Program-made: the position numbers and the translations under genes
NCBI GenBank assembly: GCA_039583875.1
Contig: CM077162.1
Span: forward strand, 163,949,826-164,013,825
Direction: 5' to 3'
Origin: Platanthera guangdongensis
Taxonomy: Eukaryota; Streptophyta; Magnoliopsida; Asparagales; Orchidaceae
DNA: 64,000 bases
Part shown: piece after piece, positions 11,610 to 21,130 of the stretch
Position numbering within the stretch: the first letter of the stretch is position 1
Layout: each line of letters opens with the position of its first letter
The notes under the pieces: generated by a model
What the model saw: only the letters and a program-made list of their open reading frames with translations
Databases searched by the model: none
Told to the model about the DNA's origin: nothing

Positions 11610-12990
11610 GTATGCACTGCACAATCATGACTCAACATGTGGTCAGTCATTGCATTTTTGATACTACTAGAATCTTTTCCAGTAATATGAACCTACTCAA
11701 CATGACCTTGTCATGTCAAATATTGCTTCTATATCTCCCGCATATGTATTGCCACACATATCTCCCCCTTTCTGTCTTCTTCAATAGGCATATCTATTGA
11801 GGGAGTAAAAAATATCATGGGAGAGATTATCTCTTGATCCTAGACAAAGTCCTATGTTGATATTATTATGGAAATCATCCTAGTGATCATTCTACTTGAT
11901 TAGGAGTCATACCTTCTGTGTTGATACATTTATACAACACAACACTACAACATTTAAGCTTGCTGCACACATAGTTCCACTTGCTAATGTTGTATTTGTA
12001 GAATCAGCATCCACCTATTGTGATATCATTGATACACCACTTCACTGCAACCCCCTTGGCACTTGAGTGACCCAGGGATCTTGAGCTGGCTGCTATCTGT
12101 TCCTCTTCTCACGATCTCCCCCTTAGTTCGTGCATTGTCCTTAAGACAAACTGATCAGTAGTTGTGACAGCTGATCTACTGCAGCAGCTACCTGCTCCCC
12201 CTTAACTGAGGCATCCTTTATCAGATTCCTGGTAGACATACTAGTCTATGCCAGTCTTGGATACCACTTGATGATCTTTATAGACTTGATATTACATCAA
12301 AACTAATCTTCCATTGATCTGATACTAGATTTATAGCCACTATACACAACAACTCCCTTGCACCTTGCACAGTCTCTTTTTGCTAAGCAAGATCTTCTCC
12401 CCTTCTTTAGTGACAGACTTGCCTTAGGCTTAGGCTTTCAGATTAGCAGTATAATAGTGTTAAGCCCACTGAGTACCACACTTGATCACCACTTGATCAA
12501 TCCCTTCTTGGTTTCTGAATAGACAGGGAGGAGCTAGTCTGTTTTGTTTCTTTTCTCCCCCTAGATGATTGCAGATAATACCATTAGTGCAGCTGTCAGC
12601 TTTCACTTCTCATGAGGCTGAATGTTCTCCTGCAGCTGCTTACTGCAGGTTCAGATGATATATAATCTTGAGCATACATTTCTCTTCAAGTTTCCTCTAA
12701 AGAGTCTAATAGTTGATGATACCACTTGAGAAACTTTTCAACCGAGCATTATGTGCTCCTTACTTGCTGCGCTCAAAAGAGCTACCCGTGCTTTCCTCAG
12801 AGATGAGTACTGCCTACTTGTCCTTTCCAAATTTGCTGGTGTGGCAGCAAGACTTTGTCCAACCAGACATTCCTCCAGGCTGGATCCAGCTGGTCTTTGC
12901 CCATGACTTGTTCACCTTATCCTTCTTTAGGAATGCACACAACATCCTTATCCTTGGGGGAAGAACCATAGGATAACTTCCTTGTTCCAC
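11610..12990 (-). other. S1 non-coding filler replacing pol
   Basis: No pol motif can be read here. The segment matches the S2 interior (about 20480-22700) in several blocks, for example acagggaggagctagtctg (12524 and 21976) and gtgcattgtccttaggacaaa in S2 with one change in S1 (12135). It holds repeated copies of a word like the primer-site junction (accacttga at 12263, 12488 and 12721). Its presence in both copies means the pol loss is older than either insertion. One 87-codon plus-strand ORF (12713-12976) is without domain. Confidence 0.6.
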
Positions 12991-13060
12991 TCCAAGTTCT
13001 GGAACATCTTCTGTCCAAGTGCCACATGGGGGATGGCCACTTAGACTAACATGAAAAACA
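12991..13060 (-). pseudogene. S1 protease active-site remnant
   Basis: The minus strand reads WHLDRRCSR, where copia protease normally has a W-x-LDSGCSRHM-type motif. The catalytic Asp remains, but the Ser and Gly of the D-S/T-G triad are Arg-Arg. S2 has DRG at the same place, so the Ser-to-Arg change is shared. Confidence 0.75.
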
Positions 13061-13099
13061 AAATTATCTTACCTTAGGATCCCAATAGGTATTGGGTCC

Positions 13100-14853
13100 T
13101 AGGTTCCTGTTAGCCTGAAATCTGACTTGCCTACCTGCAGAATTTCTGACAGGTAGGCTAACTCTTGCTCTAGACATAAAAGGATTGTGCCAGCAAACTA
13201 GGGAAAAATGCCCACCTTACCACAACACCGACACTGATGAATATTATATTTTCTTTTCTGAGCAGGTCTTGCAGTGTGGTTAACAACTGACTGAATATAA
13301 GGAAGATGAGCAGCAACTTTCTTCAGGTTCCTTTCAGTAAGGATATGACTGAAGGTCATTCTTCCAGCATGCTTCTTTGCTTGCCCTAAATGGTATTCAT
13401 AGTTGTCTTCTTTGCGGAAGGTAACATGTTTATATCATCAGAATAAGCCAAGTTAGGCTTACTGGTAGACTGAACCTTGGTCTGAGTCCTTGCTAGATGG
13501 GCTTGAGTGAAAGCCACTTCCTTTCCCTTATGAGTTGGGGATGAGGCACCAAATATAAATGGTCCAGCATGGACCATTTGTACTTTTTCATGGGGAGCCA
13601 TAAAGGCACCCATTCCCCTACTCTTTCTTCTTCCATTGGAAGATACTCTTGTATACTTACAAACAAGAATTCCCATTCTCCCAGTGACCATGCATGAAGC
13701 CTTGGTCATACCTATGAGAAGTGAGGATTACCTTGTGAAAGGTTGACTGTGGCACTACATGAGCTTTGCCTTTTCCTTTGGAAAGATCAACTCTTGTGCT
13801 TCCCTTGACTACCAACTCCTTCTTACCCTTTTGAGAGGAGAAGGACTCTATCAAGGGCAACACAACTTTAGGCTTGCTGAATTCATACATAGTCCTTCTC
13901 TCCTTTAGGAGTTTCTCTTCAAGATCTAAAATGATCTTATCCTTATGCCTTATGGTCTCAATTTAGATGATTGAGATGGCCTTCAATTGGCAGACTTCCT
14001 TCATTTTCTGATCTAACAAGGATGCTGTCTCAGACTGCTGGGTAGTATCTAGCTAAAGAGAGATAATCTCCTCAGCCTGCATCTTTGCCAACTTCTTACT
14101 TCTTCTCAAAACATCCAAGATTTTACCATACTTGTCAATCAATTGATTGACATCTACCGTAGATTCAGAGTCATCTTCATCCCTGGATGAGTATGCATCA
14201 GAATCTGGACTGGTCACATGACCTGAGCAATAAGAAGAACTTGACAGAAAATGTACCTGATCTTGACCAGGCTAATCCTGGCAGGATTCTTCTTCTTCTA
14301 TCATGGCAATTATCCCATAATAAGTGCAGTTATCTTCTTCTTTATCATCCACCTCTGAATCACTTTCTAATTACGACAGAGGGGCCCTGATCACCATTCT
14401 AGCATCTGGACTATCTTCTCCTACTGCAACAACTTCATTATTGGTAGAAGTAGCAACTAGCCCAATGTTGGCTTCTTCTTCTTCTTCTTCAGACTCTGAA
14501 CCACTATCAGAAAGACTAACTTCCTCTATCCCTTCCATGTAGCCAATGAGACAATCCACATCTCTTTGGATGTCTTGTAGTGGACTACTCTCATGAGGGT
14601 TGAGTCATCTATGACACTTATTATGATATGTTGTGCCCTCTTGTCCATAAATGCCAAGTTGATTTCATCTTCAGACATCTCTGCATAACTCTTTGGGGTA
14701 TGGATGCTTACATCTGATGTAGAGACCCTCATGGTAATGAAGGGTACTTCTTGAATTGAAGCCAATACTCTAGGATCACTGTCTTCCATGATCTGCCTGA
14801 TCCATTCTTTCCATGTCCCAAAGTTCTCCTTGCTGCATACTTGAAGGTCCATT
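13100..14853 (-). pseudogene. S1 gag
   Basis: The N-terminus (14852-14526) reads KENFGTWKEWIRQIMEDSDP and MDKRAQHIIISVIDDSTLM, the UBN2/DUF4219-like Gag start of Sireviruses. An acidic Ser/Glu-rich stretch (14559-14371), a coiled-coil-like part (about 14150-13900) and the pieces at 13890-13657 and 13709-13386 follow. Near 13230 a C-x2-C knuckle (CRCCGK) has lost its His. The frame breaks several times. Gag would form the particle and hold the RNA. Confidence 0.8.
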
Positions 14854-14953
14854 GGGCTTCACTCCTTATGGTTCTCTTTTGAACCCACCAATGGTAACCT
14901 TTTAGCTATCCTTTGAGTTCTACTCAGACTGTTAAGTCCTTTTTGAGTAGCTT

Positions 14954-14966
14954 GGCTCTGATACCA
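14954..14966 (-). other. S1 primer binding site (initiator tRNA-Met)
   Basis: The minus strand reads TGGTATCAGAGCC, an exact match to the plant initiator-Met site, two bases after the LTR end ...TTTCA. Confidence 0.92.
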
Positions 14967-15006
14967 CTTGAAATTCTTTAATTCAAGGATAGCTAAATCA
15001 CCTAGC

Positions 15007-15021
15007 GGGGGGGGGGGGGGG
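15007..15021. repeat. Poly(G)15 / poly(C) run near the LTR end
   Basis: Related LTRs end with a short C-run before CTAGG (S5: 59359-59364). Here it has expanded to 15 bases, probably by slippage. Confidence 0.9.
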
Positions 15022-15279
15022 TGAATAAGTCTTTGAACTTTCTTAGAACTTTTTGTTGTTTACTGATTAAATGTCCTAGAGCTTGTCCTCAATACCTGCA
15101 ATATAAAATAAGAATAAGAAACACATCACAACACACAAGTATTTATAGTGGTTCCCCAATTGGGTACATCCACTTTCCCTCCCACGTATCCAACTATCTT
15201 GTTGGACCATGCGCAAACTCCTCCAAACTTCTCCTAAGAGCTTACACCTCAGATCCCGTAGGATCTCCAAGTCTCCTCT

Positions 15280-15850
15280 AAGACTCACTTCTCAGCCACA
15301 AAGGCCTACACTCAGTGGTTAGCAGACCACTTACCTCAGGATGTTAAACCCTACACTCAGTCTGGGAGGACAGCCTTACCTCAGATCCAGAAGGGATCCT
15401 ACCTCAGAGCTCTGTAGTGCTCCTACACTCAGTGACCCGCAAGCCACCTATCTCAGCCTTATCTCTACAGCCTATAGCTAAGGCTTTTTCATCCCTATAA
15501 CTTCAGGCACAAGGCCCTACTATCAGAGTGCTGCAGCACTCCTACAGCTCAGTACCCCTCCAGGTACCTACCTCAGTGCTCCTCCAGGCACCTACCTCAG
15601 TGCCCCTCCAGGCATCTACAGCTCAGTGACAAACTTGTCACCTACCTCAGGCACAAACTTGTCACCTACCTCAGGCACAAAGGCCCTACACTCCGAGAGC
15701 AGCACTCTCCTACCTCAAGCAATTAAGCCCTATAACTCAGATCCACACATGTATCCTACCTCAGTACCCCAGCAGGGCACCTACAGCTCATTGACTAAAT
15801 AGTCACCTACAACTCAGATTTAGGTAAATTGAATCCTATAGGATGAAGGA
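15280..15850 (-). repeat. U5 array: constant word plus variable mini-hairpins (LTR-a)
   Basis: About 20 units. On the plus strand each is a constant CCTACCTCAG (or CCTACACTCAG, CCTACAGCTCAG) followed by 10-16 bases that pair with themselves. Perfect examples are GTGGT-tagcag-ACCAC (15315-15330), GATCC-agaag-GGATC (15384-15398), GAGTGCTGCAGCACTC (15526-15541), GTGACAA-ac-TTGTCAC (15626-15641) and TGACTA-aa-TAGTCA (15792-15805). The stems differ from unit to unit while the constant word is kept. It lies downstream of the U3 array in the element sense, in what should be transcribed R/U5. Confidence 0.85.
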
Positions 15851-17119
15851 GGGTTGTTGTTTATTCTTGACACAAGAGATATATCTCTAAGTCAAGATTC
15901 TTGACTGAGATAGACTCAATCCAACTATAACTACAGGAATTTATTCCCTGAGTCTCCCTTCACTGAACTAAGATATACTTAGTCCTAACTACTTCCACAG
16001 CAACAAGTAATTACTTGAGCTGGAAGTTACTTGCAAAGGAATTTTCTGCCTCTTCCTGAATTGAGACTGAATCTCAGCCCTAACTACTTCTTCACAGTGC
16101 CAGGGATTTTCCTTCTGGTCAGTGAAGTTACTATAGCTAATTGCTGCTACCTGAGCTGAGAAAATCACAGCTCTAACTTTGCAGATTGGAATAGCTCTAC
16201 CACTTGCTCCTTCCGGGCTGAGGTGATTCAGCCCTAGATTTGACTCCCGAGGAATAGTCCCCTGAGTCATCCTTCAGCTTCTTCAAGCTTTCTTCTCTTC
16301 ACAGCTTCCAAATAAAGACCTTCAGGTGCTTGTGTTGCTGGAACTTTGAAGAGCCTGCAACAAGGGTCGACCCTTAGCTGCTACCTTTTCCCTCAGAGAA
16401 AATACTCTGAACTAGCTTGCTGGTGCAGGTGACAATAACACCAGCTATCTTGCTGTTGAAGGTCTTGATCCAACAACTATCTTTCTCTCTGTCTTGTAGA
16501 CTTGAGCTTCATATTATTTAGCTCCACAACAATGGCGGAGAAGAAGAACTAACTTGATTTATTTTTCCTGAAGTCTCCTTTTCCTTTGTATGCCTCTTTT
16601 CTTTTATTGATTTTGACCCAACGGCTCTTTGAGCAGTTGACCCCACATAATTAATGGCCTACATTAACTTGCTTTAACGCCAACTGCCATACATTAGGTC
16701 TGCGATAACATTTGTCGCATACTGTACCCATCCCAACACTAATTTGAATTTTGTTGACTTATTGACTTGCTAACGTCATCAGCTGTGGACTTAGCCAAAA
16801 ATCAAACACTATTAGCATAGGCGTTGAGTGAATAAGCATCACTCAACGCCAAAACACTTACACAGATTTACTGTCTTATGACATTGAGTGAGTAGCCTTC
16901 ACTCAATGCCAAACTACTTAGAATAAAAAACTATTTCTAGGCGTTGAATGAATCAGCTTCACTCAGCGCCAACTTGCTTATTCAGCTATCTGCTCCTTGG
17001 AGTTGAGTCTGTGAGCATCACTCAACAGCAAACTACTTATACAAGATTCTGTCTTCACTAGGCGCCAACAGCGTTGAGTGAGCAACCTCCACTCAATGCT
17101 TTTTGCCTTAACCATTTTT

Positions 17120-17400
17120 CTGCTTAACTTGTCTCAGCGCTTTCTTATTCTCAGCTGAGACAAAAACTTATCTCAGAGGTTATGCTGAGACTAACTCTTG
17201 TCTCAGTGGTTGTGTTGAGACTAACTCTTGTCCCAGCAATTTTGCTGAGACCAACATTTCTCTCAGCGCTTTTGTGCCGAGACCAACACTTGTCTCAGCG
17301 ATTGTACTGAGACTAACTCCTATCTCAGCGGTTTCTTCTCAGCAGTTTCAATGCTTTCATCTTATCAGCTGAGACTGTCTTCTATCTCAGCGGTTTCTTC
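17120..17400 (-). repeat. CTGAGAC/GTCTCAG hairpin sub-array
   Basis: About seven units, each around 40 bp. A perfect unit is 17185-17206: CTGAGAC, 8-base loop, GTCTCAG. Several loops are followed by CAGCG, again with a CpG. Confidence 0.82.
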
Positions 17401-17534
17401 TCAACGCTTTTGTATTGTGCTTCTCAGCTATCTCGATGCTTTTGCCTTAGGCAAAATATTTCTGCTTCTATAGCACTGAGAGCATTGAGTGTGTCTTCAC
17501 CACTCAATACTTTTTGCCTTATACCAATTTCTGA

Positions 17535-17735
17535 ACTTAGTTAGACTAACTGAACTGCGTTCGACGAATGACAAGCTCAGCTTGATGAACTATGAACTTA
17601 GTTTGACGAATTCTCTAAACTGAGTTCGACGAACTCAGAGTCTCAAACTCTGAACTTAGCTCAACGAATGGTGAGCTCAGCTCGACGAACTCTGAACTCC
17701 GTTAGACGAATTCCTAAACTGAGTTCTACTCACAG
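17535..17735 (-). repeat. TTCGACGAA / CTGAACT word block in LTR-a
   Basis: This block contains repeats such as GCGTTCGACGAA, GAGTTCGACGAACTC and CTCAGCTCGACGAAC. The same core word (TTCGACGA) builds the arrays of C1, G2 and G3. I saw no copy of this block in LTR-b. Confidence 0.8.
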
Positions 17736-18042
17736 CCTTTTGATGTATGACATTGAGTGTGTCTTCATCACTCAACGCCTGTGGACTTAGACATATTTCT
17801 GTCAGCGTACAACATAGGTAAGAATTTACCTGACTTGGCCACGTAGGCTACTTCCTGCCTTTCCAGCATTTTCACTTTGTCACCAACTATCACATCACTT
17901 AGACAACCTGTCTAGACTTGTTCCATGGAACATCCTGCACATGATGAGCTTAAACAACATCAAATACAACTATGCTCTTAGTGTTGATGGAGATGTCTCT
18001 TCAAATCCAATCTAGGGAACATTGTGGGCAATGGACCCAACA

Positions 18043-18345
18043 ATTTCCCATCGAGTTCAAGTGATTTGGTCTACTTTGTCTTAAATTAATTTGGGATCAA
18101 TTTTAGACTTCTTTTAAATCTCTATTTTAGTTCGGATCCTCTCGTGTTGGTTTTGTAAATGCTTGCGGGTAAATCTAATTTGAATTGCTAATTGTCCAGA
18201 TCGGATAGGTCCTATTCGCTTGAGCAAACATTGGCACATAGCCTTTTGTTTAATCTCTAAAAGGGGTAGCGACCCTTTTTTTGTGTTGTTAAATTGGTTG
18301 AATCATCATTAGAATTTTAGAGAGATTCCGTATGTTACAAATCTA
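18043..18345. other. Unassigned 300-bp segment between S1 and S2
   Basis: This is AT-rich sequence with no frame longer than about 60 codons and no match to any other part of the window that I could see. It starts exactly at the outer end of the S1 LTR (18042). It may be the original target of S1 or part of an older unrecognised element. The border with LTR-b (about 18345) is soft. Confidence 0.4.
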
Positions 18346-20298
18346 TTTTTAAATTGTTGAACCCAAGAGCACGTAGTTTAATCCGCCAGAACTTTTGGCA
18401 TGCATCAGATTCAGCCCTAACTTTTGCTTCACTGCATCTAAAAGATGTTCTTTGGAACTGTACAGCTGGAACTGTGAATACCTGCAATAAGGGTTTCTCC
18501 CTTTGCTGCAACCTGAGCTGAGTTAAGGTTAGCTCTAACTTCTTTTGAGAAATCTCAGACCTTGCTGGTGCAGATGAAAATATCACCAGCTATCTTGGAT
18601 CGGCTTCAGATCACTTACAGCTAGGTAGGACCTGATGCTCCTTCTTACTCAGAGATTTTCTATGATCCTGTTGTTGAAGGAGTGTATCATAACAGCTATC
18701 CCTTGATGGCTTTCAGATCTGCTGCAGCGTGCCTCAGGCCTTAGCTGCTTCTACTTCCTCAGAGAATATCTCTGATCTTGCTGGTGCAGATGAGAATAAC
18801 ACCAGCTATCTCTTAGAAATCTTAGATCTGAAGTTTGAACTTCTTCTCCAAAGCTCAGCAACAATGGCCGAGGAAGAAGACGAAGTCCAGACCTTTTTCC
18901 CAAATGTTACTTTCTTCAATCTCATCTCTTCTGTTTCTATTCCGCTAATCAACGACTATTTTGACCGGCGAACCCCACTGAAATTGATTACTGCAACTTT
19001 GCTTTTACATTAATTACAGTACTGTAGGCAAGCGGCTACATTTGTCGTGTACTGTAGCTTTACCACAACATATTTGAATTTTGTTGACTTGTTGACTTTG
19101 CTGACTTCACCATCTGTGGACTTAGCCAAAATCAAGCATCATTAGTATAGGAATTGAGTGAGTAAGCTTCACTCAACATCAAAACACTTAGACATATTTC
19201 TATCTATCTCAGGCGTTGAGTAAACAAGCTTCACTAAACGCTTTTGGCCTTAACTAATCATTATGTCACTAGGCATTGAATTAACAACCTTCACTCAACG
19301 CCAAAAAACTTATAAAGTTTTTCTATCTTTAGGCGTTGAGTGAGTAAGCTTCACTCAATGCCAAAACACTTAGATAATCTTTCTGTCTCTAGGCATTGAG
19401 AGCATTGAGTGCACTCAATGCTTTTTGCCTTAGAAATATTCCTGCTTCTCTAGTGTTGAGTGTGGTGAGTATGTCTTCATCACCGAATGCTTTTTGCATT
19501 GGTTAGACTTTCTTTTACTAGGCATTGAGTGAGCCTTCACCACTCAACGCCATATTACTTAGGCAGATTTTGTCACTTGACATTAAGTGAGTATGCTTCA
19601 CTCAACGCCGAACAACTTAACCGATATTCTTCTGTTATCGGGCGTTCTGTGAAATCATAGTTGCTGACTGACTAAGGTTCAGTCAACATTTTTTATCACA
19701 TGGCATTGAGTGAGTAAGCTTCACTCAATGCATGTGGACTTAGTCAAATATCAATACAGATTTTCCAAGGCATTGACTATCTGAGCAATACTCAACGATT
19801 TTGATGCTATGGCGTTGAGTGAATGGACTTCACACAATGCCTGTGAACTTATCCACATATCTGCATGTTTCTCCTTAGGCTTTGACTACCTCAGCCCATT
19901 TCATATCATTTTGTTGTATCGCATTGAGTGAGTAGACTACACTCAATGGTTGTTGACTTAGCCACTTTTTTGTCTAGCTAATAGTTAGGCTTAGACTAAC
20001 CAAGCTATACTCAATGCTTTTACTTACCTGGCGTTGAGTGAATAGACTTCACTCACTCATGTGGACTTAACCGAATTCATGTACCTGGTGTTCAGTGAGC
20101 TTGCTTCACTCAATGTCTGTGGACTTAGGAAAATTCCTACTTGTCCAGCATGTATCTTTATGTCCACTTGTCTAACCATGTTTCAAGGAACATCCTGCAC
20201 ACATTGAACTTGAACTATATCAAATACAATTATGCACTTAGTATTGCTTGGGATGCCTTCTTTAAATCTAGGGAACATTGAGGGCAATATTCCCAACA
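18346..20298 (-). repeat. S2 3' LTR (LTR-b), truncated
   Basis: Right edge: minus-strand TGTTGGGAATATT at 20298, next to a polypurine tract. Matches to LTR-a include the gaattttgttgacttgttgac block (19075 and 16745). The far (U5) end of the LTR, including the variable-hairpin array, is missing. It carries the longest run of U3 hairpins (19148-20118). Confidence 0.82.
19148..20118 (-). repeat. U3 CpG-hairpin array of LTR-b
   Basis: Around 16 units of the GGCGTTGAGTGA / TCACTCAACGCC hairpin at about 60-bp spacing (for example 19332-19362, 19520-19550, 19577-19607, 19700-19729, 20030-20060). Between the units lie short A/T- and pyrimidine-rich spacers, often ending CTTAG or ACTTAG. The CpG at each stem end varies between CG, CA and TG across units. 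Confidence 0.88.
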
Positions 20299-20312
20299 AT
20301 ATCCCCCTATTT
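20299..20312 (-). other. S2 polypurine tract
   Basis: The minus strand reads AAATAGGGGGATAT directly before the LTR start TGTTGGG. C1 has the almost identical AAATAGGGGGAGAT. This is the plus-strand primer of reverse transcription. Confidence 0.88.
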
Positions 20313-20929
20313 GAAGAAGTCAAAACACAGAAATACTAAGAAGCATATCACAATGAAACATATTAATTAACTGCTGGTGCAAGTAACACTTGAATCACCA
20401 GCCTACTAGTTCAATGTGCACCCTCCTTACACTAGCCTAGTAGAACCACTTTCTTGATAATGTGCATTGACTCAACTTGGCTAATATGTAGTCATTACAT
20501 TCCTCAAACAACTTGAATACTTCCAAGTAGTATCACTTCCCTTCCAAGTATTTCCTCTACCTTCTCCCCCCTTCTGGCTTTTTCAATAAGCATACATCTA
20601 TTGAGGGAAGAGAAGGATCATGGGAGAATCTTACTCTTGGTCCTTTTGACCATCATGCACAGGAAGAGTTGATTGCTTAGCTTACTTTGATACAAGTGTA
20701 TTAACACTATATTTCAGTGAAACTAACATTATTTCAGCTGATCTCAGTGAAATTTAACCTAGCAAGTTAAGGTTATTAACTGCTAACTATTTATCTAACC
20801 TTGTTTAAAAGATATGACAAGTAGGGAGATAGACTTCAACATGAATCTAAATTAAAAATATAGACTTGTAGATCTATAATCTGAAATACTTAATGTGCAT
20901 GAGTCATACAACATTAAATATTCCCCACT

Positions 20930-21130
20930 TTACTTTGAAAGACTTAAACTTAGTCTCTTCCAATAACTTTGTGAAGATATCAGCACCTTGATTGTCAGTG
21001 GGGACAGATTCAAGGACAATGTCTTCATTGTCTACATGTTCTCTTACAGCCTAGTTATTTAATTTCTAGAAGCTTAGTCCGGCTATATGAGACAAGAATA
21101 TTAGCAATAAAAATTGCACTGGATGAGTCA
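20930..21130 (-). pseudogene. S2 RNase H C-terminus remnant
   Basis: One minus-strand frame reads an ESVPTDNQGADIFTKLLEETKF-like end (here split: ESVPTDNQGADIF, then TKLLEETKF), the usual copia RNase H finish, preceded by a decayed SAIFIA region. From 20313 to 20930 there is only 3' untranslated sequence. It contains the pyrimidine block ccccttctggctttttcaat (20570), shared with S1 at 11764. Confidence 0.75.

Larger units (their letters stand above)
16820..17790 (-). repeat. U3 CpG-hairpin array of LTR-a
   Basis: The best unit is 16820-16850: GGCGTTGAGTGA, a 7-base loop, TCACTCAACGCC, a perfect 12-bp stem. Others start near 16881, 16940, 17000, 17069, 17481 and 17750, spaced about 60 bp where adjacent. 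Copies decay mostly by GCG to GCA and ACG to ATG, that is, at the stem CpG. Two other inverted words are inserted within the array (17120-17400 and 17535-17735). Confidence 0.88.
11610..18042 (-). mobile_element. S1: internally deleted Sirevirus-like copia element, minus strand
   Basis: The element keeps its 5' LTR (14969-18042), primer site, gag and a protease scrap. It then has a non-coding filler (11610-12990) that also occurs in S2, and it is cut at 11610 by G1. Integrase and RT are absent. The family call rests on the initiator-Met primer site, the UBN2-like Gag, the extra CWCC-type zinc knuckle, the LTR ending in a C-run plus CTAGGTGAT on the element strand, and the TGTTGGG LTR start. 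Confidence 0.82.
14969..18042 (-). repeat. S1 5' LTR (LTR-a), 3.07 kb
   Basis: Right edge: minus-strand TGTTGGG at 18042. Left edge: ...TTTCA at 14969, next to the primer site. In element order it holds a U3 array of CpG hairpins (17790-16820), with a TCGACGA-word block (17535-17735) and a CTGAGAC/GTCTCAG block (17400-17120) inside it. Then comes an AT-rich stretch, then a U5 array of variable hairpins (15850-15280), and finally a C-run (15021-15007) before CTAGGTGAT. LTR-b of S2 matches it over about 2 kb with many transitions. Confidence 0.85.

Noticed and set aside
14187..14542. Plus-strand ORFs of 67-72 codons
   Set aside because: They are shadows of the acidic part of S1 gag on the minus strand.
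15280..15850. CRISPR array
   Set aside because: The constant word is only about 10 bp and varies, the inserts are self-complementary, and the region is inside a plant LTR. It is reported as a hairpin array instead.
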